Shown: positions 53,253 to 63,660 of the stretch, in pieces
How the letters are laid out: every line of letters begins with the position of its first letter
Position numbering within the stretch: the first letter of the stretch is position 1
Position numbers and translations under genes: made by a program
The notes under the pieces: generated by a model
What the model was told of the DNA's origin: nothing
What the model saw: only the letters and a program-made list of their open reading frames with translations
The model's database searches: none
DNA from: Adiantum capillus-veneris
Lineage: Eukaryota; Streptophyta; Polypodiopsida; Polypodiales; Pteridaceae
Reading direction: 5' to 3'
Assembly (NCBI GenBank): GCA_014529385.2
Contig: CM043959.1
Location: 16,679,309-16,743,308, forward strand
DNA: 64,000 bases

Positions 53253-53690
53253 GGAGGGGGGATGTTGTACCTCCAGAACATTGGAACTTTTATGAATAAG
53301 TTTGAGTAGAATTTTTACTAGAATTTTGTCTTGGTGTTGTTTGCAATACTGGTTGAAGGGTTGTTTTAACGAACCATGTGATTCGGAATTAAACAAGGAA
53401 TATCTATGTTGAACAACCTTTGTGGTAGTAATTAGGTCACACGAGGAAGTGTGAGTGTGGGGGTGGAAAGTGGGGGCTTGGCTCGGGTTGCCAATGCCTA
53501 CGAGATGGGTGGTCCCGATTGGTCGGGAACTCTCTGTCCCCATTGTGCTTACTTCGATATTAGTAATACTCATTGCCCCGAGAGCGGTGAAATCTCGAGA
53601 GTACGTGCCTCTGAAACATGGGGAAAAAGGCACTCGAGGTTTCTCTCCTCTTGGAAGGTGGGTCTTAGGATCGCTAGATAGTTAAGTACG
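53253..53690 (+). mobile_element. Possible plus-strand polypurine tract and LTR
   Basis: GGAGGGGGGA (53253-53262) is followed by TGTTGTACCTCCAGAAC. Downstream words (TTTTATGAATAAG, TTTGCAATACTGGTTGAAG) have counterparts at 63850-64000 (TTTCATAAATAAGG, TTTCCAATACTGCTTTCAAG). The sequence before it (GTTGTATGGGCAGCTAG, 53211) matches 63797-63813. This supports a second copy of the unit but not the LTR call itself. Confidence 0.4.
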
Positions 53691-53742
53691 CTTTCCCTGC
53701 GAGGTGGAGCTAGATCTCGTTGCTAGTAGGCTCGAACTCGAC

Positions 53743-55488
53743 TTACTTTGTGATGAGAGATCGTCCGCTAGTTGAACCCTGAACCATTTTGTTTGCTTCC
53801 GCTATAGATCTAGTGGCCACCAGGTTTACCATCAGATCCGTTGTTTGATACGACGGGGTGGGGACCTCACATTGTGTGGTCTCAACCCTTTTTTTTTCCA
53901 CGGTTGCAGGCCTTTCCACCTTCTCAGTTTTGGTTACTTCCTCATGTGTAGTGGTTTGCTCCTTTTCTTTATCTTCCTCTTTATCAGATTCATCTGCCGG
54001 CTTGTGAGTTTCCTCGGCTGTCTGTTCTGGTGCTGGTTTAGCTTCCTTTTCTTCATGTTGCTCGACGTGGTTAGTTTGTTGTGTATCTTCCATTTGGTGG
54101 GTGAAATCAGACTCTTTTGCCTTGTCAGTCTCGGCCTCTGTGGTCTCTGGGCATGGCGGTGAAGATGGTGGAGTGGGCATGGGTTGATCCTGTTGTTCTG
54201 GCGGCGGTGAGGTGGGTCAGGGAGATGCTTGGCCCTACTCTTGAGTTGCTGCTTCCTCAGCTTTCTTGGCCGCTTCTTCCGCCTCTTTTAGCTTCAATGC
54301 CTTTGCCTCTTGGTATAATCTTTCTAAATGATCCTTGAGATCCTCGGCCTCTTTCCTTGAATGATGTTTTGTTTGAGGTCTCTTCAAGCCGATAGGTACC
54401 CACTTTTCTGAGTCTTTTTCTTGCGCTTGCCTAGTGTGCTGATATGCCAGTTTTTCTCTTTCAAATCTCACTTGCTTTTGAGCTGGCTTCTCTTGGTGGG
54501 CAGCCACTGCTTTCCTCTTCATGTCTTCCCTCCTAGCCCTTTTTTCTTCGTTGTCAGAGCTTTCGTTGCTATGCTGCTCGGATGAACTGTCATCGGATTC
54601 ATCACCTGATTTAAATGATCGCTTACCAGATCTTGTAGATCTTGGAGAGGGTGGAGCTACCAAGATCCATGTGTTCTGATCCAGGGCAGGTGGTAGGTTG
54701 TTGGCCATGCCGATGGCATGATAGGCTATTCTAGTCAAGACTTCAGGTGCGCCCAAGTAGGTTATCTTTTCCTCCTTCTTGGTGGCCTTTAATGTTGTTA
54801 ACACATATTGCGCGTGGTCCACAGGTTGTCTAGTGGTTGACTTCAGAACTTGTGTAAAAGTTGTGGCCACGGCATGATTTGGTGTCGTGTACCTTGGTGG
54901 CCTTTTTGCCAGGAAATGGAAATGTTGGTGGTACAGACGGGCTGGCTCTTCCACCTACTTGTGGATGAGATCGGCAAATGTAGCCGCAACTATTTCCTTT
55001 GTAAACGTGCCCACTGTTTTCCTATCTCTTTCCCGCATGGTCATCCCTTCAGTGGGCAATCTGAGTGCCTCTGCCACTATTTCCTTTGTAATCACAACCT
55101 CTACCTTGTTTCCTTGGTTGTCATAGATTTGGGCAGTTCCGTCTTCCTTGATGGTGGCTAGAAGCTCGTAAGCCTTTTGAAAGTCTACTCCGCAGGGCTC
55201 TTGTTCATTGAAGTTTTGGAGTCCCAACCTACGGTTAGCCTCTTTGGTTTCAGGCTTTGTTGCGACATCATAAACCTCTTTGGGCAAGAGCTGCAACTCC
55301 ACCGGATGCCCTTCTTCACTCTTAAATCTGCCCGTGTAGACCGTGGTGTGGTGTTCTTCTAACTGCTCTTTAGAAAGATAAGATGCCTTTGCTGCCTTTA
55401 CTGACTCGAGGTCCAATTGATACGGTGGCAGCTCTTACAGTTTCTCCTTTTGGTTTAAATTCTTCTTGGCCTTCTCTGCGGCTTGCAT
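53743..55488 (-). pseudogene. ORF of the TGTTAC-type element: plant-transposon-like domain plus charged coiled region
   Basis: One minus frame of about 580 codons runs from an ATG at 55488 (MQAAEKAKKNLNQKEK) to a stop at 53743, broken by four stops (near 55437, 54957, 54234 and 54216). The N-terminal ~250 residues look globular: GVDFQKAYELLATIKEDGTA, then VVITKEIVAEALRLPTEGMT, KEIVAATFADLIHK and HAQYVLTTLKATKKEEKITY. The pattern of a nucleoside-free I-x-LP-G core recalls putative plant transposon proteins found in non-autonomous LTR elements; that comparison is from memory. The middle is acidic and Ser-rich (SGDESDDSSSEQHSNESSD), followed by Lys/Glu-rich and Thr/Glu-rich segments. No protease, RT or integrase is visible, so the element would depend on others. 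Its leader holds the palindromes at 55.68-56.28 kb. Confidence 0.5.
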
Positions 55489-55675
55489 TGCTCTTGTTGA
55501 GTGAATAGAGTGCAAAGTTAGCGGAGTTGTCAGATTTCTCTCCAGAATGTCCTTTTAGACTGAAATGCTGATAATCTGGTCCAAATTGCTTCAAATCAAT
55601 TTGGAATAAGCAAAGATGCATAAAATCATGCAAGAAACAAAACTGTATGGTCAAAATAAAAATTTGTAACCAAAG

Positions 55676-56275
55676 TAAATAATCGCGATTATTTATAGCT
55701 GGGAAAATTTTCAACTTTTTTGCAATTTTGGCTTTATAGGCTGGAAGTATGTGCCAATTACATACTCTAAGGGAAATTTGGGCTCATTTGGATGTACAGG
55801 GTGAAAATGGTACCAGATTTTGGCTTTAGGTCTCTGAAACAGTAGATATAACGAAAATTTGAGATTTTGAAATCCAAATTGACTCAAAATTGGCTAGTGG
55901 GCTTATCACATCATGTACTTTGGATGTATGATGACAAATTTTCAAAATTGCCCCATTTTGGCCAAAAAAAAAATAATCACGATTATTAGCTTTTCTTCCC
56001 CAAATGACATTTTTTTGGCATAGACTGGTTCTAGGCATGGTATAGACCTTGGGTATGAATTATAAGATGATTTGGATCAAGAAAAGTTATTCATAACCCA
56101 AATTTTGGCTTTCACAGACTTCTTTGCGTTTTTTGGCAATTTTGCAAGTAAAGGGTGGTCATTTTAGCTCATACTTGATTTTTGGCATGTAATAGGTGTG
56201 TACACATGATAGGTGAGGTGAATTGACAATTTCCATGCAAATATGTTGCAAAAGTAAATAATCGCGATTATTTAC
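55676..56275. repeat. Leader repeat with three AATCGCGATT palindromes, ~290 bp apart
   Basis: A perfect 20 bp palindrome TAAATAATCGCGATTATTTA lies at 55676-55695. A one-mismatch copy, AATAATCACGATTATT, is at about 55972-55987, and a perfect 22 bp palindrome with the same centre (plus G and C at the ends) is at 56254-56275. Spacings are about 295 and 283 bp. Surrounding words such as CAAATTTTGGC and GGTCATTTTAGCTC recur loosely. The array is directly upstream of the minus ORF starting at 55488, the same place as the CGATCGCGATCG array upstream of the minus gag at 30.58 kb. Confidence 0.88.
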
Positions 56276-56299
56276 AACAGTGACAAAAACTTGCATTTC

Positions 56300-57407
56300 A
56301 CATAAGTTTTGACCTAAACATGTTTCATACACCTAATACAAGTTGTAAATTGAATTTGGTCAAGTTTGGTCATGCCGGCATCACTTTGTGCTCTCTTGAC
56401 TCTGAAATCACCATCTTTTGTGACTACTCTATCTGTTGGGTTGGTCTGTCAACTTTGAGGCTTTGGACTTGTCCGTAACATCATCGTGAAGCTACCTATC
56501 CAATTCTGGCTCATTTGGAGTTAGTTTGGCCTCATGTGTCGAATTTGATGCTTTGTAACCTTCGAGCCGTTTTCCGCTTTTCGAGGGCTTTACTTGATGG
56601 ATTTCTCCAAACCAATCATATACATTGTATATGAACCTCATTAGCAAGACATCTATGCAGTCAGGTCGGATCCCAAAAAACCCTAATTCTCTAATGAGGA
56701 CCCCCTTGACCCCAGCCGAATGATCATCTGATGGTATGGAATGGTTCTATCATGTTAGGGCATGCTGTGGTTCAAATCCCAGCCGATTTGGTGAAGCTGG
56801 TAGGGTGCTATGGTCACTTTTAGGTCGTAGGTCTTCGTGCACTCTTCGGCTTCTAGGGTTTTTTCTAGGGCTTTATACTAGCTACCGGCCGTACAAAATG
56901 GATCATTGATTAGTAAGGAACTTATCCCTCATGTCTCGTGTGAGACAGCGCTGAAAAAGGTCAACTGTAAGCTCCGGAAATGACGCGCGAAGGAAGCCGA
57001 AATGCTCTCTTTGCAAAGCTCCAAGTGGAAATGAGGTGGTTTTAGCCTACTCTGGCTATCTATACCCGGACTTCCCGAACCATATTTCTCCAGATTCCCC
57101 CGTTAGTCCTATTAGGCCGTGAAATCTATGTTAGGCTCAAAAATTTCCCAAATCGGATTCCTGTAGCTCATTCTGTAAAAATTTTGCAGAAGTAGGCCTA
57201 GCCGCCTAATTTAGGCTTCCCGCTTCCATCTTCTGATTTTGTTGAAAATTTTTGTGCTTGTCTGCCTTGTCTTTCTGATCACCATCGTGTCCTCCGTTTT
57301 TCCATTTGAGCTTTCCTGCTAATTATTATTATTTTTAGACCTTTTTATTAGAAAAATCAAAGAAAATAGAAAAATGCTCTAAAAAAAGCAAAGTGAAAAT
57401 CTAATAA
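56300..57407. other. No gene recognised
   Basis: Probably the rest of the leader and 5' LTR of the TGTTAC-type element, but no primer-binding site or TG/CA termini could be fixed. A GGTTCAAATCCC word at about 56764 resembles a pol III B box. Confidence 0.4.
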
Positions 57408-58053
57408 TTATGAAAATCCCTTGAAAAACACAGTTTTATTGTCGAATCCTTGGAACCGTCTTTTGCTTCTTTGGTGAAGTTTTAGGCACCCAGATCTGAT
57501 TTGGTTTATCCACAAGTTGTGCTTTTGGTACCCAAATTTTTTTGACTCCTTGCATGCTACTTTTAGCATTTGTTTGTCGAGGGGATGGAGAAGATTTGCT
57601 TTGTATGTTCGCATCCAAGGAATACCAAGAATCATCGTCTCATTCATGTGTTCATCTAGCAAGCGTATAAATTGATGCAAACATGAACATCCATGTACTA
57701 CCAAGTTCAAGTTGACCACTCCCAATGTTGGAGTCAGATTCTTGTTGCATCCTTTGATTGTTGTTATTCGTGCAGTCAATGCTTGACTTGTTGCTTTCTT
57801 GTATGTGGAATAACTGACTGCATTCACTCGAGCTCCTGTGTCTACTAAAGCATTGGTGCTATGATTATTGAGTTGTACTTTAATGCGCAGATCCATTCCA
57901 TCTAACCAGTCATCATCTGTTGAAACATTGTCTTTAGGTAATTCCCATTGTCGATCATCTAGTTCCAAAGTGTTGATGGGAATCGGTATCTGTGGATTCT
58001 TGAGAGCAGCTTTACGCTTGAGCACCTGAAGTCTAGCTTCCTCTTGGGCTTCA
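57408..58053 (-). mobile_element. Second aspartic protease, encoded after the integrase
   Basis: The frame (no ATG needed; VIDEAQEEARLQVLKRKAAL at its start) opens in +1 relative to, and overlapping, the integrase stop at 58054. WLDGMDLRIKVQLNNHSTNA is followed by LVDTGARVNAVSYSTY, the retropepsin active site (DTGA at about 57842-57831). Then come VVNLNLVVHGCSCLHQFIRL and NETMILGIPWMRTYKANLL, the hydrophobic flap and the Gly-x-Pro-W end. The C-terminus has two I-W-V-P-K motifs in an alternative frame. Polyproteins of Ty3/gypsy elements normally have one protease, before RT; a separate one exists upstream here (62143-62415). No stop interrupts the domain. Confidence 0.75.
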
Positions 58054-59636
58054 TCAATAACCTATTGTCACTTCATCTTCCTTTGTTTGGTTGCATGCAT
58101 TCTCTCTAGCAAGCAATTCATTGGTTAGTGGCAAATTGTATTTCTTTAAACGACATCCACTAATCCAGTTAGCCATTGGTTCACCATCTATGGTTGACAA
58201 TTTTACTGCTCCACTTGGGGATACATCTTCAATGATAAATGGTCCATTTCTCTTTTTCTTAAACTTGGGAATTTGTTGCTTAAGGGAATAGACTAGAACT
58301 AAGTTCCCTTTCTTGAAAATTTTGGTGATTAAGTGGGAATCAAAAAACTGTTTTTGTTTCCTCTTTTGTGCATAGATATGAGCTACAACAGTTAGCCTTT
58401 GCTCATCTAGCTTTTCCAAATCTTCAAGTCTTTCTAACAATTCATGTCCAGTCTACTCAAGAGTCTGTGCTACCCTTAAGGTCGGAAATAGAAATTCTAT
58501 TGGCAGTATGGAATCAAGACCATAAACAAGGTTAAAGGGTGTAGCATTTAAAGCTGTTTTGAATGAAACTTGATAAGTCCATAGAGCTGCATGGAGATTC
58601 ATTTCCCAGTCAGTCCTTCCTGAACTAACCACTTTGGTCAGTACCGAGCTAAGAATTTTATTCGTATGCTCAGCTTGTCCGTTTGCTTGTGGGTGATAGG
58701 GAGCTGATTTATTATGGATAACCATAAACTCATTAAGCAAATAATCTATTACCTCGTTGAGGAAATGCGTTCCCCGATTAGTGACAATCTCTATTGGCAG
58801 TCCATACCTTACGATTACATACTCATATAAGAATGCAACAGTAGTTCTAGCATCATTCTTTTGAGTCGCTTTAGCCTCGGCCCATTTGGTCAAATAGTCC
58901 GTAGCTACAATGATATATTGAGCTTGGGTTCTATAAGCAGGTGGCTGTATCGGTCCAACAAAATCTATACATTTTGCGAAGGCTCTAGCCCCCATCATTG
59001 GTCTTAGGGACATGTTGTCTACCCGTGTTGGCATTTTTGCTCGCTGACAAGCATCACACCTTCGAACATATTCTTTGGCATCTGCAAAAAGTGTTGGCCA
59101 CCATATGCCTGCCATCAAGATTGCTCTTGTGGTGGTCTCACTAGAAAAGTGACCTCCAGCTAATCCAGCATGTGCTTGTTCTATAATCAAAATATACTCG
59201 TTTTCATTTGCAGAAAGACGCAAATGTTGATCCTTACCTCTGTGATACAATTGGTTCCCAATAGAGCATAGTCTCTTGCTTCCATTTCAATTGCTCTTTG
59301 ACGGCGTTTACTCATATCCTCAGGAAATATTTGGCTCGATAAGTAAGTAACCAGATAGTTACTCCACTTAGGAACAAGTGACATTTGAAACAATGTTACA
59401 TGAGGAATGGGTTGTTGTTTCTGACATTGAGGGAAATCTCTTACAAAAGATCAAACATCTCTCCTCATAGTCGGCCAAAATACTCCAAGTCTTAAGATTC
59501 GTTGCATAGTTTGGTCTTTCACAAAGTGAAGTCCTACTATGGTAACATGTGCTTGACTTAAGTATTGATCTCTTTCTTCAGGTTTAATGCATAAAATCAA
59601 TATTCCATCTCGATTTCTTTTATATAAGCCTCCCAA
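58054..59636 (-). mobile_element. Integrase with two tandem zinc-binding modules, catalytic Asp changed
   Basis: Module 1 (59636-59440) reads LILCIKPEERDQYLSQAHVT, GLHFVKDQTMQRILRLGVFW. Module 2 (59250-59020) reads EQAHAGLAGGHFSSETTT and VRRCDACQRAK, with complete H2C2. Between them a ~60-residue spacer carries WSNYLVTYLSSQIFPEDM. The core has KCIDFVGPIQPP (first Asp), IVTNRGTHFLNE, where Asn replaces the second catalytic Asp, and YHPQANGQAEHTNK (Glu). The tail includes AVKLSTIDGEPMANWISGC. Integrase inserts cDNA into the host chromosome; the Asp to Asn change should abolish that. A stop lies at 58453-58455 between core and tail. Confidence 0.85.
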
Positions 59637-60260
59637 CTAATAATTGATACGTAGCCGATTGCTCGATTAAATCAACTGTGATAGGAAATGGTGAATCCAC
59701 TTGAGCTATTGTCATTAATGACACAATTTTTTCCGCCCATCTAGGTATCATTTCCACGGAGAACAAATAGGCATCTAGTAGATCATCATCTACCCCTTTA
59801 GGTGATTCCCCTGAAACAATCCTGTACAAATGATTTGCTTGTTGATGTGTAGTGCCTTTTTTAACAACCACAGTGAAATCAAATTCGAGAATAATGATGA
59901 ACCATCTCACTATTCTTCCTGTGCTGCATGGCTTGTTGACCAAATATAACAAGGCTTGGTGGTCCACAAAGAACACAAACTTGTTGGCCAATAGGTAATG
60001 TCTATACTTTTTAACGGCATAGATCATTCCTAGTCCTTCTCTTTCAGTGGTGGTGTAATTCTTTTCTGCATAAGAAATAGGAAAGTCAATTTTCCATATC
60101 CTGGTTGGGCTAGTATACAACCAATAACAAAGTTTGAAGCATCGACATGTACGTGGAATACCTTATCCCAATCGGGTGCTTTCAATATTGGAGCTGAGGT
60201 GAGAGCTTGCTTTAGCTTCATGAAGGATTCTTCACATGCCTCGGTCTATTCAAAGTGCAT
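59620..60260 (-). mobile_element. RNase H of the minus double-protease element
   Basis: FMKLKQALTSAPILKAPDWD, VFHVHVDASNFVIGCILAQP (first Asp), then a frame change into SYAEKNYTTTEREGLGMIYA (Glu), KFVFFVDHQALLYLVNK and RIVRWFIIILEFDFTV. It degrades the RNA template. The domain is nearly complete, with one frameshift near 60110. Confidence 0.85.
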
Positions 60261-61004
60261 AATCAAGCTATACATGAATGTCCCATGAAGGCTTGTACCC
60301 CTTTGACTGTTGTTGGTCTAGGCAAATCAACAATGACATGAATATTTTCCATATTGGTAGCTATGCCATTTTTAGACACTATATGTCCAAGAATTTTCCC
60401 TTGTCTTCCCATGAATGTGCACTTCTCCAGGTTTAAGCAAATCCTGTAAAGTCTACATTTCTCGAATACCTTTTGAGGTGTTCAAAATGATAAGCTCAGA
60501 TTGACGAATGTACACATAAATCATCCATGTATACTTCCAAGAATTTTCAAAGATACTCTTTGAAAGCATGGCTCATCAATCTCTGAAATGTGACTGGAGC
60601 ATTAGTTAACCCAAACGGCATAACCCGATAGGCAAATATACCCCATTCTGTTGCCAAAGCAGTTTTGTGCTGATCTTTTGGGTCAACCAAAAGTTGATTG
60701 TATCCCGAAAAACCATCTAAAAAGCTGTAAGCTTCTTTTCCTACCACTCATTCTAAAACGTGCTCAGTTATCGGAAGAGGAAAGTTGTCTCTAATGGTAG
60801 CTGCATTCACTTTTTTGAGATTAACGCACACTCATAATTTCCCATTCTTCTTAGGTACTACCACAATTGGGGACACCCAATCAGTGTGTTGAATTTCATA
60901 AATGAATTCAGATTCGTTTAATTTTTCAATCTCTTCTTTGATCTTTCTGGCAAATGTTTCGTTATAAGTGTATGGTCTCTGTCTACTTGGTTTCACATCA
61001 TCTC
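60261..61004 (-). mobile_element. Reverse transcriptase of the minus double-protease element
   Basis: The frame 60747-60547 reads YSFLDGFSGYNQLLVDPKDQ, then [20 protein letters not shown], followed by a stop and the catalytic YMDDL (about 60510). Upstream (60780-61000) the conserved NGKL-CVNLKKVN-type sequence is present with stops. The 3' half (60260-60480) retains the connection in pieces. Several stops and frame changes make it inactive. Confidence 0.8.
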
Positions 61005-62142
61005 TCATGGGTATGTATGTTGGCAGATTTCTGGTTCAACACCCTTGAGATCTTTGTAAGACCAAGCAAAGATATCTCGATATTCCTTTAGCAAACTTAA
61101 CAAAAGCTTTTCTTCTTCTTCTGTTAGGTCATTTGCAATGTAAGCCGGCCTAGGCTCTTCTCCTAGTTCAGCCAAGTCTACCCTTTTAGCGTTTCCAGGT
61201 CCTTCGTAAGACTTGCTTTGTTTCCGTAGTTCCCTAACAGGTTGTTCGATTATGATTTTACGATCTTGGAGAGTATACATTTTGTAATGGGATGGAACAT
61301 GCATTACATCCTTCCCATCCACTTCCGTGGTTTCCATTTCGATGGTGTATAACTCCTTTAGAGCTTTTTCAACTCTTGATATTTCTTTTTTCGCTCGACT
61401 CTGGTCATGAGTGGCCTTTTATCCTGATGTTCTTCTTGAATACCCTTCCTTGTTTTTCTCGATGTCTGAGACATTTTTGAGTTTCCGTTCGAAGGATATC
61501 TGCCAGTTATTTTGTCCTTGACACAATCTTTAGCATCTATCTGCATCAAGAATTGTGTTTTACTGGAGATAGATGGCATAGGTCTTTCTTTCACAATTTT
61601 AGTGTCCCTCTTTCTTCTATACCATTTTTGTCTTCTTGATTTCTGGTTTGGAAAGTCAAACAAATTTTTCTCCCTTCCCTTAAGAGTAGTTGAGCTCTCG
61701 TATATTCTTTTTCGGATCCCGAATCTTCGGAGGTAGCTGAGTGTTCATCCAACTCATCAGTTGCATCGTAATAGAGGTCAGAAAAGACTTGTTGAGCTTT
61801 CATCAATTCCTTTGTTTCCTCATCCTTGTTTTTCTCAATGTTAAGGGCTGACATCATTTGGATGGGAATTATGTCGTAGCCATTCTCATTGCAAAATTGA
61901 GTAGGCATAGACGTATTCACACATACATCCATTGTCGCTAAGATTTGAGTCCACTTGAAGGGTTCAAATAAATGCTCTGGAAAGGGTTCAGGTATGTAGG
62001 CTTCGTCTGTATAGTCCCTTTCTAGGATACATTCCTCTCGTCTTAAGCTTTCGTTTTCTGAAGCTCTGCACATCCAAATAGGAGTGTCTTTGTTTAGCCA
62101 AGATGGAAGTTTAGTTTCAACTGAAGAGACTGAATCAAACTC
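61005..62142 (-). mobile_element. Linker between protease and RT
   Basis: 61337-61005 reads MHVPSHYKMYTLQDRKIIIE, then LLLSLLKEYRDIFAWSYKDL, KGVEPEICQH, the conserved stretch before RT. 62073-61591 is acidic (RDYTDEAYIPEPFPEHLFEP, ATMDVCVNTSMPTQFCNENG) and without a recognised domain. Frame changes occur near 61340 and 61600. Confidence 0.65.
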
Positions 62143-62430
62143 CTAGATGGGTGTTTTCAAGACGTCTCTATAGGTGTGGTCCTTTAGATTGACCCTTGTT
62201 ATAGATCCCACCTGCTTTAAGTACAGATAGTCGTTTCCCCAATCTTGGATAAGCTGTACCTGTCGCATGAAAGGTCTTCCCAATATGATTTCATAGTTAA
62301 GTTTTTTCCCAAAGTCTACTATGGCAAAAGTGTGTTGATATTCAATTCCACAAGAGTTGACTATCACTTTTTCTAGCAGCCCTAGTAGTCTTTCAATGTG
62401 TCTGTTAGCCAACACAATTTCATTCGTGTT
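62143..62430 (-). mobile_element. Upstream protease, second half only
   Basis: RLLGLLEKVIVNSCGIEYQH, then TFAIVDFGKKLNYEIILGRP and FMRQVQLIQDWG match the second half of the protease at 38.55-38.85 kb. The DSGA active-site half and gag are missing; similarity ends near 62430, which is the 5' break of this element. Confidence 0.7.
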
Positions 62431-63144
62431 TGGCTAATGGTGGCTGGTTGTCCCCAAGCTCCCGACAATCATCCCACTGATCAGCTGGCAAGCCGGGGGT
62501 TATTTATTTTGCTCCATGATTGAAGGGATTGGATTTCTTTTTGGTTCCATTTAATAGATTTGCTCTATGAATGTTTTGATTTCATGAATGCCTTCTTTCT
62601 TGATGATTCAGAGCTCCCAAATAGCTTACAATTGGTAATCACATTGAACAAGGCCATTGCTTCAATTTACTTTTATAATGATCTTGTAGATATAGATTCT
62701 TCAATATTTAGAGGCGTTTTGAAATTGATTAGTTCTTCATGATTACAAAACCACTAGCTCAAACAATGTCATGTTCTTGCATTGTGTGATTAAGATTATT
62801 TTATTTGTGATATAAAGATGTCCTAATCTCAAATGTTTTTGATGCTATAATAATGCAACTTCATCTTTGGTATCTCGTTATAAGAATCAAGATATGCTAT
62901 TATTTTGTTATCACGGCTTGATCATAGCTAGACTTTACCTCATGCTTGGCTTTCAACATAGGATGAGTGTGTTGACTACATGATAAATGACATTTTGTAA
63001 AATACGATTGTTAGTAGTGATTGTGGAGTGATTTAGGGGTTGTTTATTGTTTTCAAAACTTGGGTGTAGTCCTGCAATTAGGAGAGTCTCTCAAAGAAAA
63101 GGAAGAGGGTCTTGGGCTCACAATCTTCTATGCAATGATCTAGT
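62431..63144. other. No gene recognised
   Basis: AT-rich sequence; the short frame at 62560-62742 has no recognisable feature. Confidence 0.5.
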
Positions 63145-63429
63145 GTGCTCCATGTCAGTCATCAACAAAGGACTTTGATGACAACTTTGTGGTGGGAAAA
63201 TCCACTTACACTTTTGCAATTTTCTCTAGTAATGAATAATGTCCAAAGGGATTTGCTCGATTATTTTGTTGCTCGGATATACTCGCTCGCCAATTTGTAT
63301 AACCATGAGGAAGATACAACGCATAAAAGGATTAGGGCATCCCATGACCATGAGGCTAGGCCTAGTAATAGGCCTACGGAGGAGAGTCTTCAAGCGATAG
63401 CGTAGCAGCAAATGGCTGACCAATCCCAG
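63145..63429 (+). CDS. Exon-like frame of a second plus-strand unit
   Basis: The frame ends KRIRASHDHEARPSNRPTE, ESLQAIA, a TAG, then QQMADQSQ at a CAG-GTGGGT donor (63427-63432). Its last 40 codons parallel the exon at 52651-52791. The part before 63300 (HVSHQQRTLMTTLWW) has no counterpart there and may not be coding. Sequence after the donor is AT-rich for 230 bp, like an intron. Confidence 0.35.
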
Positions 63430-63660
63430 GTGGGTTTTCATTTATTCATAAGTTAAGATTGCATACGTCAGGAGTATGTAAGACTCAGAAAGGAATAATT
63501 GACTTGAAAATGGAAGGTAACTTCCAAGAAACCAACGAGCATTATTTGTAATTAGGAAAGAATTGTTTGGGCTAAGATTGGTTGACCTAGGGAAGAATCT
63601 TTGATCATTCTTAAGATAGCTTGTCTCAAGACACCTATGATTCCTTAGAATATTCTACTC

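Noticed and set aside
53451..53685. Two overlapping 76-codon plus ORFs
   Set aside because: Both are open over the same G+C-richer stretch, neither resembles a known protein, and neither is conserved in the related unit at 63.7 kb.
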